This document shows positions 21,385-31,284 of a stretch of DNA of 64,000 nt, in pieces. Each line of letters opens with the position of its first letter. Position 1 is the first letter of the stretch. The position numbers were made by a program, and so were the translations under genes. The stretch is from Nothopassalora personata (lineage: Eukaryota; Ascomycota; Dothideomycetes; Mycosphaerellales; Mycosphaerellaceae). The notes under the pieces are model-generated. The model was not told the origin of the DNA. It did not search any database and saw only the letters and a program-made list of their open reading frames with translations. The stretch lies in the NCBI GenBank assembly GCA_033816765.1, contig CM066289.1, forward strand, positions 1,426,001-1,490,000, given 5' to 3'.

Positions 21385-23630
21385 GGAGGCGGCGGCGCCT
21401 TGCCCAGCAATATCTGCTTCCAGTGAAGCAGTTCCGCAGGTGAGGTCCTGTCGCGTGTGTCGCGCCAGTCGGTCAGTCCTTCTGGCAGCATCAGATTGAC
21501 TCGAGAGAAGAGCCGTGATCGAGACTGGCAGGCAGGTTGCAGTAGCTGAGTCGATGGTCTTGACGAGATCCACTGGCGATAGGTGACGTGGGGTCGAGCC
21601 GGGTGAAGTCGTGGTCCCGTTTACCAACAAGGATGTCGGGTGGATTATTACCACATATCTTGTCGGCAGCCCTGTGCTCGGAAAGCTTGTGGTCGACGAC
21701 AGCCGCGGGACAAAGCTAGATGCCAAGTACAGTAGGAGAGCGGTGGCTTTTTGGCTATGCAGGCCAAGAAGGTGGTGGTGGTGAAGAAGAGCTGATGTTC
21801 GCAACGCAACGGGGGAGCAGCCTGGAGAGTGTTCGACAATGCCACAATGCTATGCTACACAGCACAATCACAAGCCTCGGCGCAAGCACTATGGCAGGAT
21901 ATGCTACCCAGGAAATGCTGGACCGCGCGGCAAGTCTGACAAACAAACCGAGGACACGGGCTGGCGGAGGAAGACGACTAATGCAGACAGCAGGCGCAGG
22001 GGGGAGGGGGTGGGGGGGGGGTTTTTCGACAGCGACGACATGACTTGCGCGGTCTTTCCACAGACGAAAGTGAAGTCGTTACGCGTCAGCGCAGTCGCAA
22101 GTCGTTCGCCACAAGTACGCCGTCATTCTTCCAAGACTGTTGTTCGGGCAGTGGGGCGTGTCGCTCTGACTTCTTTTAGATCCACGCTTGCTATTTTGAC
22201 CAGTGATGATGATGGACATTGCGAATGCTCCTGCTGTGTTGATCCATCTATCGCATGTCATCCCGGTTGGTTGTGCCACTAGCGTACCGTGGTCCTTGCC
22301 GGTTGCCGAATGCGTGCACGGCTCACCAATATCAAAATCACCTGCATTCCTCTGCCGAACCGAGCGAACCTCGTGAAGAGACATGTGGTATAGGTCCACA
22401 TACGACTATTGGTCGAATGACTGGAGCAAGGCATAGTGTTGATTTTGCATACCAGGTCAGGTATATGCTGAACATGTAGACCCTTGTGTCTATCAGCCTT
22501 TCACCGCAGTGAAGCGACTCGCGCCGATTTTTCGCTTGGCAAAGTTTCGAAGGAGCGGCGCATGAGACCCGCTTCGGCTTAGCGCACGGGCGCTCGCACT
22601 TCAAGGGGACTGCAGAATGTGGTGGACCACGGTACACCCTCCTCGTAAGTCTTGTACGTACCTCTGCGAGCTATGACGAAGACAACATGATAGATCGAGG
22701 TCCCGCGCGCAAGATCAACTGCAGCCTGGTATCGACCCCCGCTTGACCTTGCTGTCGTCGTCGCAGAGTGGTGCGTAGGTCTTGGCAAGCATAAAGCCGA
22801 TCACTTATGCAGAACTAGCTCCGTTGTATATCCAGATCTCCTCGCGCTAGCGCGGGCGAGTTGGTACGAATCAAGTCAAAAATCAGAACCTTACTTCCAG
22901 ATGGCACAAATCCAAGCATCGACGATCCCTCTGGCAACTGTTTTGCATGGAAACAGGTTTGGTGGTACGAGCTAACAGCTATGGCACCTCTAGTAAGACG
23001 GTCGCCGGTAACTTCATCGGATCCGCGTGCTCTGAATAGCTGAAACGGGTACAACGAGGTCGAAGCAGCGCGCGCTTGAGTGAGAGCTGACATTTGGCTC
23101 CCAGCTGCCCCGACGCAGGGGAATGCCGAAGCGCAATTTGATCGCTGAGAGCAGATACCAATTCATGCCAGTCTTGTCCGTCTAGGGCCAATGAAGCTGC
23201 TCTTAGGGCGCGATGGCAATTATGGTGAGGTCTCTTGGTTGTCTCTTAGGCTGAGTGATGGGACTCAGGGCGGTCGGGAGTCTGTCGTGAACGGCGACGC
23301 CATAGGGACGCGGTGAGGCTGTAAGCTTGACGCTAAAGAGCAGAGATCATACCTGTGCTCGGCTATCGTGAGAATGCTACACACTGCTATCATGACAGTC
23401 AGATACCCTTACGTTGTGAAAGAGACCTTGCAGCATTCATGGCAGTCAGTATTGCAAGCGAGGGCAAGGAATGTATCACACAGACTGCTTGAAAATCGTG
23501 ACTCATAACCTGGATTGAATCATCTAGATCGTCCAGCTGTGCTGTGGTCATTGCCTAACCATCCAGTCTTCTTCGATCGTCCCTATCGTTTTCATTCGTG
23601 TCAAAAAGAAAAAAGAACCAACCCCGGCAT
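21385..23630. other. Long intergenic region with G-tract
   Basis: About 2.2 kb, the longest gene-free stretch outside the repeats. It holds the ASST-B promoter and the phosphoketolase 3' flank. A G-rich run lies at 21999-22021. Many short open frames exist on both strands, none with a domain, signal peptide or conserved motif. No RNA gene recognised. Confidence 0.4.
21999..22021 (+). repeat. G-tract with quadruplex potential
   Basis: Three G runs (6, 5 and 10) in 23 bases, upstream of ASST-B and followed by a T5 run. Confidence 0.75.
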
Positions 23631-26207
23631 CTAATAAGGCCAAGTCCAGTTGGTAAACTCCTCCGGGTCCAGCCCAGTTTCGAAAGTGTAGTTCGTGCTG
23701 CGAATACGCTCGGCGAGCAACTTGTCACGTGCAGCAGCTCCCTTATTGCCAAGGACCTCTTCCAAGCTGTCAATGGCTCGGACGGCCAGGGAGAATCGAT
23801 CTGCCTCGTTACGGATGGCAAGCTCGAGTGGAGTATCAATGTTGCCCTTCTCCTTGTAGCCACGGACGTGCATGCGTTCTTGGCCTTTCCTATTGTAGGT
23901 CAAGCGGTGCACCAACCAAGGGTAAGAGTGGAAGTTGAACACAACAGGTTTGTCCGTTGTGAATATTGCTCCGTACTCTCGTTCAGTCAATCCGTGTGGG
24001 TGATAGCCATGAGGTATCAACTTGAAGAGATCAACAACGTTCACGAAGCGGATCTTGAGCTCCGGGAGGTGTTGTCTGAGAAGTGCGGTGGCGGCCAGCG
24101 CTTCTTGTGTCACAACATCACCACAGGATGCCATGACAAGGTCTGGCTCCTGGCCAGCATCATTTGATGCCCAATCCCATATGCCGAGACCCTTTGTGCA
24201 GTGCTCTATCGCGGCATCCATGGGCAGATATTGCAGATGGACTTGCTTGTCGGCAACAATGCAATTGACGTAGTTTGTGCTTTTCAAACAGTGATCCATG
24301 GTCGAAAGTAAGCAGTTGCCATCGGGCGGAAGGTAGATTCGGATGATTTCGGGAGACTTGTTGCAAAGGACATCAAGGAAGCCAGGATCCTGGTGCGTGA
24401 AGCCGTTGTGATCCTGCCTCCAGACTGTGCTGGTAAGCAAGATGTTCAACGACGAGACAGCTTGTCTCCATGACACTTCGGCGCACTTCTCGAGCCACTT
24501 CGCGTGTTGGTTGACCATCGAGTCGATGATGTGAATGAAGGGCTCGTAAGAGTTGAGCAGTCCATGTCTACCACTCAGCGTGTAACCTTCGAGCCAGCCT
24601 TCGACAGTGTGTTCGGAAAGCATCTCCATGACTCTGCCGTTCGGGTCGAGGTTGCCACCATCTTCGTCCTCTTTGAGATATCCGTTTACCCAGATCTTCT
24701 TGCCTGCCTCGTAGATCGCGGACAGCTTGTTGCTCTCGGTCTCGTCTGGACCAAAGACCCGGAAGTTGTTCATGTTCTTTTTTACGACGTCTCGAAGGAA
24801 GGTGGCAAAGTTGCCCATGCTAGGTCCGTTTATCACGGCTGGTTTGTCGACCTTAATCTCGTAGTCCTGGAATCTTGGCATGCGAAGTGGCTTGCGAATA
24901 GAGCCGCCTGCACTTGTTAGCAAAGTCTGACTACGACTTCGGCGAAGTTGCACTTACCATTCGTGATTGGGTTTTCACCCATCCTCTTACCCTTCGGAGG
25001 TGCCAATTCCCTCAGCTCGGGTACCAACTTGCCAGATTCGTCGAAAAGCTTGTCAGGTCCATATGCACGCATCCACTGCTCCAGAGCCTTCAGCTGGGTC
25101 TCATCTGTCAGCACCTTAGTCAGAGGAACTTGATGGGCGCGCCAGAAGCCCTCGAGGTAGTGGCCTTCAACTTCTCTTGGTGCGGTCCAGCCTTTTGGTG
25201 ATCGCAGCACGATCATTGGCCATCTTGGTCGGAAGACCTTGCCAGAGTCGCGTGCTTGCTTTTGGAACTTGCGAATCTCGTTGACACAATGCTCTAAGGT
25301 ACCAGCCATAGCCTGATGCATCGAATCGAGATCATGACCCTCGACGAAGTAAGGGGTGTAGCCGTAGCCTTTCATTAGTTGCTCGAGCTCTTCATGTGAA
25401 ACACGAGCCAGGACAGTTGGGTTGTTGATCTTGTAGCCGTTCAAATGAAGAACTGGCAGTACTGCACCGTCCTTGATTGGGTTAAGAAACTTGTTGCTGT
25501 GCCAGCTGGTGGCCAGAGGACCAGTCTCTGACTCGCCATCTCCGACGATGGTCAAGGCGATCGTGTTTGGGTTGTCAAAGACTGCACCAAAGGCGTGTGA
25601 TAGCGAATAGCCCAGCTCACCACCTTCGTGGATCGAGCCCGGTGTCTCCGGGGTCATATGCGATCCGATGCCGCCTGGGAAGGAGAATTGCTTGAAGAAG
25701 CGCTGCAGACCCTCGGCATCCTCGCTCTTGTTTGGGTAGACTTCACTGTAGACACCCTCGAGGTAGAAGTTGGAGATGAGGCCCGGAGCTCCGTGGCCGG
25801 GTCCTGAAATGACGAAGGCATCCAGATCGTATTTCTTGATCAGGCGGTTCATGTGGATGTAGCTGTTCAATGTCAGCATTCGCATAATGCCAGTAGCAGC
25901 AAAGTTAATCTCACGTAAATGATTGACCAGCATCACTTCCCCAGTGTCCCAGCAGTCTTGGCTTGATGTGCTCTTTCTTCAATGGCTCTCTCAGCAGAGG
26001 GTTGTCCTTCAAGTACAGCATGCCCAAGCACAGGTACAGCGTGGCGTTCATATAGCGCTTCGTTTTGTCGAGTTCGTCTGCACTGAGGGAATTCTCGTTA
26101 ATCGTCGAGCGGGTCTCGGTGTAGACAGACCATTGTTTGGCCTCATCGTCCAAGCTCTGTCCGTCGACTGACGGCTTGGTGGTGCGCAAGGCGATATCTG
26201 AAGCCAT
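23631..26207 (-). CDS. Xylulose-5-phosphate / fructose-6-phosphate phosphoketolase
   Basis: Three minus-strand exons, 26207-25915, 25862-24958 and 24907-23631, encode 824 residues, the normal phosphoketolase size. The introns are 52 and 50 nt (GTGAGA...AACAG; GTAAGT with TGCTAAC...GTGCAG). The enzyme uses thiamine diphosphate and phosphate to split xylulose-5-P or fructose-6-P into acetyl phosphate plus a C3 or C4 sugar phosphate. Visible signatures are [13 protein letters not shown] at the N-terminus, [25 protein letters not shown], the cofactor motif GDGESETGP (about residue 205) and [13 protein letters not shown]. No targeting peptide, so cytosolic. Fungal phosphoketolases are thought to stem from bacterial transfer. 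The acetyl phosphate would need an acetate kinase or phosphotransacetylase, and neither is in this window. Confidence 0.96.
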
Positions 26208-26862
26208 TGTGAGGTCAGTGTAGACAACGAAGCTCCAATGGCAAGCTCCGAGCCGTGCAATGTAGGAGAGAAGAAGAAAACAGGAAGAAGCTGCCTCACT
26301 GCCGCAGTTCTTAAGAGTATGAACCAGTGACTTCACCGTTTGGCAAGTCAGCGTAATGCTGCAAACAGAACTGCACTGCGGCACGTTCTAGCGGAAGAGC
26401 ACGGCAGGCACAATGTGAGCTGTGATGTCAGAATCGCCGTATCCAATGCGCGCCAGCCAATGATTCGGCCGGTCCTGCGACATCTCATGTTCGGAGCTGC
26501 GAAGTAAGACACTTGCACGCGACGCCGCCGACATGGCATGATCGGTGGCGTGAGATGGGTGTCGGGTGGCGATGGAACGGTGTTGTCCGCCATAAAGAGG
26601 CTCCGCGAGCATGCTTCCGCGGAGTCTGGCAGTGCAACAGAACCTCACCGAAGATGAGCGCTAGGCGTGACTTGTTCCCACCTGCCACCGCGCCAAGCAC
26701 ACTATGAGGTTCTATCGCACTGATCACGGGGGCGTTAGTGAACTCGACGTCCTGTCACATGCGAATCACAGCGAGCCAACTGGTCATTTGTAGTGGGAAC
26801 GGGACACATACTATGGTCAAAAGAGAGCTTATTCACCTTGTTGCTGACCTAGCCCATGTAAG
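26208..26862. other. Phosphoketolase upstream region
   Basis: About 650 bases upstream of the phosphoketolase start. Overlapping minus-strand open frames (26348-26727) show no conserved motif. Nothing else recognised. Confidence 0.4.
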
Positions 26863-27180
26863 CTACACATACAGGTAACCCCCTTTACAGCTTCCATCAT
26901 GGACAATCTCAGCAGTGTACCTGTCTTTGCTGCTCGGTGCCTTCCTCGACAATGTTGACGCCCGAAGAACCACTGCTGGATCAACCAAAAAATCTCCTAG
27001 CATACGCAATTCGTGCATCCTCGCCACCTGCTCTTTCCATGGTATCGCGCTTCGTTTAGTCCTCGACCATTCGCAACAGTGGCCGCCATGTCTTTCTTGC
27101 CAGATCAGAAGGATTCGCCGCGCGAAGTAAAACATCGTAGTTGCAGCGAGCGTGATGAGCACACTTAGACCATGATCCAT
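26863..27180 (-). CDS. Possible small single-pass membrane protein
   Basis: Open frame of 105 residues from an ATG at 27180. A hydrophobic helix lies at residues 4-20 (GLSVLITLAATTMFYFA) followed by basic residues (RRILLIWQERHGGHCC) and a hydrophilic tail. No family recognised. It lies 180 bases downstream of the RING gene on the same strand and could be a 3' exon of that gene or a separate small gene. The TM-plus-basic pattern is the only support; it may be chance. Confidence 0.3.
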   Translation of the reverse strand: MDHGLSVLITLAATTMFYFARRILLIWQERHGGHCCEWSRTKRSAIPWKEQVARMHELRMLGDFLVDPAVVLRASTLSRKAPSSKDRYTAEIVHDGSCKGGYLYV

Positions 27181-27360
27181 GAGCGCGGTTATCCCCTCTG
27201 CCCCAACAAGGTGTTTGTGCTGAGTGATCTGGCGGCAGAAGAAGAGAAAGCAGAAGAGGCGGAGGAGAGATCAGCGTTGAATGCACGGACTCGAGCACTC
27301 TCCACACATGTTGAGTGAATGCGTCTCTGATCAGCCGTCTTGTCCACCTTCTGACAGCTG

Positions 27361-28047
27361 TCAACCAGGATGCTCCGCCTCCTTGCCTCCGCCTCTTCGA
27401 TACACAATCGCCCACAAGGGGAATACAACCATGATCGCCAACGCAATATCTTGTCCAAGGCGCCTGGACCGTTGACGCCACCAGTCTCCTCCAGCATCCC
27501 ACATAACGCGAACATAGCAATAAAGCACATGGCTATGCAGCGATGCTACAAGTAAGCATGTGCCAAAGTACGGACTGGCACCTGTGAAGGCCAGTAGGAA
27601 TGCCGCAACGACATTGAACACCAGCGCCACAAAGGTGAAGGTCACAACAGCCTCGCCCATGCCGATTCCTGAATTCATCACAATCGTCTGACACTGCGGA
27701 CAGCGTTTGTTCTCTCGTGCAGCGGCGAACCATTCCCTACATCAGATTAGCAAGTTGCTTTGGACATGAAATTGAAGTATGCCAGCTCGCCTCGCGCAAC
27801 TTTCGCAAGTGACATGTCCACACGCATTGATCTGGACAGGCACAAGGCACTCGTCGCGGCAGATCATGCAAGAGTGATCGTCGGTCTTCGGTTCAGACAA
27901 TCGTTGGAGGTGCTTTCCGAGGAAGACAGTGCGGGATGGTAGTTGTTGTGGGCCGTTACTCTGCTTCGTTCGTGGTATGCAACACCACGCCACACAAGCC
28001 ACGATGGCGGCAAACAGTATGATCAAGTTCGGGCTGAGATTCTGCAT
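27361..28047 (-). CDS. RING-HC membrane protein, probable E3 ubiquitin ligase, GC-AG intron
   Basis: Minus-strand exons 28047-27791 and 27736-27361 join to 210 residues. The first transmembrane segment is at residues 9-26 (IILFAAIVACVAWCC). A RING finger follows: CMIC, 12 residues, CGH, VT, CESC, 13 residues, CPQC, matching C-x2-C-x12-C-x-H-x2-C-x2-C-x13-C-x2-C. Three further hydrophobic segments follow (FVALVFNVVAAFLLAF; TCLLVASLHSHVLYC; IALAIMVVFPLWAIVY). No GT donor makes a full RING. A 54-nt intron with a GC donor (AG|GCGAGC), GCTAATC branch and TGTAG acceptor gives CAREWFAAARENKRCPQC with exact spacing. Unspliced, the frame misses the last two zinc ligands and stops. Presumably a membrane-bound ubiquitin ligase; substrate unknown. 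Confidence 0.65.
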
Positions 28048-28581
28048 CACAGAAGTCCGTGTCGTGAGGTAAGATGTGCTGTTTGCGCCAGGATCGCCGC
28101 GCAGAAGTAAGGTAGCATCACCGGTGGACAAACGGCAGGCGCACGGACCCGCGGTTTGACAAAGATTGGGTGAATGCGCGCTGCAAGAGCCCGTTGCGAA
28201 GCTGCAAAGATGATAGGGTTATGATTCAGCACAAGCATTCAAGTGCTCACCTACCAGTCCGAACTCAAGGTCCACGCAGCCTGTCATCTGGATAACGTGC
28301 CGGCTACCTCCAATAGCACATGGCGACGAAATCACCGGCTTGCTATCGTAAGTCGCTGATCTCACCCTTTGATAGAGCGCTCGTCATCACTGTTTAACAC
28401 AGTCCCGCAAAAGCGCTATCTACACATCTCGTATTAGCAGAATTGAAGTCTCAGAATGATGCAGATACGAAGCATTTCTGATCTGCAGCTCTTCATGGTT
28501 ACTTATAATGCCAAACGACCAGGCTATCGTTTCCCTCCAGCTATCCGCAAACGAACAATCTTGACACTGCTGGTCATGACC
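28048..28581. other. Intergenic between RING gene and Myb-like gene
   Basis: About 530 bases between two minus-strand genes. It holds the RING promoter and the 3' flank of the Myb-like gene. No other feature recognised. Confidence 0.4.
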
Positions 28582-29743
28582 TCACATCTCTCCAGGTGAG
28601 AGATAATACGGCATCTCCTCGAGTGCAAGATAATATGGCACTCCTTGCTCATCGAAATAATCGAAATCAACGAGAGTCTCAAATTCCACGTTCTCCAGCT
28701 CATCAGTGATCATGAGCGGCAATGCCAGTGTCCCTTTCCCAACCATCCCAACGTGGTTGGGGGTCGTTCCAACGTAATTTGTCTCGATCTTCTCCTGTCC
28801 TGTCCGCGACTCCGTTATCCGCATTCTTTTGTGCTGAAGCGGAAGTCTTGCGTTCCTTGGACTTATGAGCCTGCCTTCTCTCCTCAGATAGTCATGCTGC
28901 GCCCTTACCGCCTTTGCCGTCCGGATCGTGTGTACGAAGTGAGCTTGCCATATCTCCACAGGACCCAGACCACGAGCATCTGCATCGATGATCAGGTTCT
29001 TCTCATCAGCAGACCAATTGGGTCGCCCTTGGTGCCCTCCTGTACGTTTTGGTTTGGCAACAGACGGCGTTGTGCGGCCAGAGATATTGATCAAATTGCT
29101 TGGAGGCGAGCGTTGTGGAATCTCGGATGCTGGCTGGCACGGGATGTGTCTGATACTGTGTCTGGAATCTTGATGATGAATGGACCGTGCTGGCTGCACA
29201 TACAGTTGATGATGCTTGTATTCCTTGTGATCTACCCAGCCTCCCTTCCTGAGAAGGTCCCATTTGTCGTTAGTCCATTCCAGTCTTTGCCAATCTTCTG
29301 TGCGATTGGGCTGGGTTATCGCGGGAGGGTTATGCTCGTAGACATGCGCATTCATGATAACGTTGTTTTCGTCAACAAAACACTTGGCCGATTTGGGGGG
29401 AGACGTTGAGATGCCGGAGAGACCCACCGACTGATACACAGCCGGCGGCTTCGCAATTGAACTTGAGATGTCTTGTATTCCCACAGGTGAATTCTACCCA
29501 TACCGATTAGATTGACCTGCCCTTGCCTCGCAACCAAGCAATATGATCACTTACTGATGCCTTGGAGCGAGTCGTGTGGCTCAGATGGGTGCGCAAGATC
29601 TCGCTGGGTTTCATGCCGCGGTTATATGCATCGATAACGATCCTTTCTTCTTCAGCGGACCACCGCTGACCACCGTCATGGTTCCACCAATGGATCACGG
29701 TCTGATCGGCCTCATGGACGTCGCTGACCTCGGCCTGGTACAC
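28582..29743 (-). CDS. Myb/SANT-like DNA-binding protein with two repeats, start unresolved
   Basis: Two minus-strand coding blocks, about 29743-29510 and about 29480-28582. Each holds one copy of a roughly 50-residue unit. Unit 1 has RWSAEEERIVIDAYNRG ... LSHTTRSKAS ... WLRGKGRS; unit 2 has NWSADEKNLIIDADARG ... FVHTIRTAKA ... YLRREGRLI. The aligned Trp, acidic and basic positions point to a Myb/SANT or homeo-like helix-turn-helix, so a nuclear DNA-binding role is likely. The join is uncertain. A strong GTAAGT at about 29560 would remove the end of unit 1, whereas GTCAAT or a GC donor about 40 bases later would keep it. No ATG opens block 1: upstream it runs in frame into the Iec3 stop codon 14 codons away. 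The tail is acidic and aromatic (PYYLALEEMPYYLS). Confidence 0.5.
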
Positions 29744-29782
29744 ATTGGAAGTCTGGGCATTTGGTGTCGACGCATCTGAGTT

Positions 29783-30974
29783 CTACTCAGTCGGCGCATC
29801 GACCCTTGGCTTCTTCGCGCTGACAGCGGCATCGTCGCCAGCTGTGCGCTTTCTCTTGCCCTTAGCATTACCGCCGCCGGACTTGCCACCTTTGACGCGG
29901 TAGGCTCCATCTTCGTCCTTTGCCTTTCGCTTCTTGGCGCTGCCCTGTGGATGGTCATCGATAAAGCCGTAGTCTTCTTCATCTCCAATACCACTTGCAG
30001 CACTAGGACTATTGCCATCCCTTGCTCTGCCAACAGCACGATCGCCGACTTGTTGCGCCAGATCTCGTTTCTTGCCCTTTCCTCCCCGAGCAACCGCAGG
30101 CCGGGTGTCGTGTGACGCCAGACTTTCCGTGTCGTCAACATCAGCTCCTGTGCCCTTCGCGTGCAGCTTGAGCCAATTGTGCTGCGACTGAGGATTCTGC
30201 AGCTCGACTTGTCTCTCCACTTCTCGCGGTGTCATTTCCGCCCAGTGCAGCGGCTCGAGAATTCCTTCCTGCTCCTTCTCCTTTGCCCGTTCCAGACTGA
30301 GCGGGTCACCAAGCTGGGCGTCCAGGCGTAGTAGGCGGGCGGCTTCCTCTTCGCTTGTGTAGTAGCCAGGCGGGTGTGGACCTAGCAAGGAGTCCAAGAT
30401 GGGATCGATTGCTTCCGGGTGTGACGTGGACGCTTCAAGGTCTTCGAGCTTGTCGACGTCTTGTGCTGCCAGCTTCTTTTCCAGCTGTGCTCGGATCACG
30501 TGTAGGTCCATGGGGGGGATCTGGCCCCGTTGGACTGCGCTCTTGTACTCAGCAAACGTATCGTTGGCAGTCTGCGGCGTGATGTCGTCGTCGACCACTG
30601 AGCGGATAGCCCCCATATCGGTGTTGCTCTGGTTGATGTTGATATTGTAGCGCATGGAAGGAGGAAGTGCCGGGCTCTGGTTAATGTCCAGTAGGAGGTC
30701 GCGGAGGTCGCTGCGAATATGGTCAGTACGCCTGGTAAAGGAAAAGGTGGACAGACACGACATACTCGAGCTCCTCGCGCAGTCTACGTGCGATTCCTTC
30801 CATCTTCTGCTCTTCTTTGAAGAGTCGCTTGTTCTCGTCGAGAACGCCCTCGAAGTTGTGTCGCATCTTGCGATATTTCTTACGCCATGATTTGTATCTA
30901 GGCTTGGGCACGTCGATCGACTTGCCCGCGGTCGTGGGATGCGTTGTCGGTGGTAAGCCTTCTGAGTCTGACAT
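29783..30974 (-). CDS. iec3: INO80 chromatin-remodelling complex subunit Iec3
   Basis: Minus-strand exons 30974-30766 and 30710-29783 encode 378 residues. The 55-nt intron has donor GTATGT and branch CTGAC; joining gives LREELDDLRDLLLDIN. The N-terminal block (KSWRKKYRKMRHNFEGV ... RLFKEEQKMEGIARRL ... DLLLDINQSPALPPSMR) is the Ino80_Iec3 (PF14612) region and is predicted to be coiled coil. The middle is acidic (YYTSEEEAARLLRLDAQLG). The tail is Lys/Arg-rich with nuclear-localisation-like KKRKAKDED and KGKRKRTAG. Iec3 belongs to the fungal-specific module of INO80, which slides nucleosomes and swaps H2A.Z. It is divergent from the Nop13 gene, with a 310-base shared promoter. Confidence 0.88.
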
Positions 30975-31284
30975 GGTGGTTACGAATGGCGGTGGTCAGT
31001 ATTGATGTGGTGATGGTGGTGGTGGTGGTGATTGTTGTTGTTGGTGAGAAGGGGAGAAAGAAAGATGACCGGCAAAGAAATTGCTCTGCTTAGCAGGAAA
31101 GAATACTGTAGCTGTACTGCAGGCGCGGTATGTCCTTGCCTCGTGGTGTCCTCGAAGCTTATGCAGGCGCGGTGTAATTACCTTGGAACCTAGCAAGCAA
31201 GGGTAGATCCGTGCTATCTTAGCGAGACAGTCCCCAAAACTTCATGGAAAGCTAGTATTGCACTCCATACTCCGTACAGCAAAC
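30975..31284. promoter_or_regulatory. Shared divergent promoter of iec3 and nop13, with GTG/GTT repeat
   Basis: 310 bases between two divergent nuclear or nucleolar genes. A (GTG)n then (TTG)n trinucleotide tract lies at 31011-31043, near the iec3 side. A shared promoter would let both genes be co-regulated, but no specific factor site is assigned. Confidence 0.5.

Noticed and set aside
10872..26207. Secondary-metabolite cluster
   Set aside because: No polyketide synthase, NRPS, terpene cyclase or P450 in the window; the sulfotransferase block alone does not justify the label.
29497..29560. Intron GTAAGT...GGTAG as the sole splice choice in the Myb-like gene
   Set aside because: It would delete the segment of unit 1 that matches unit 2, so it was not adopted as the main model, only noted as possible.
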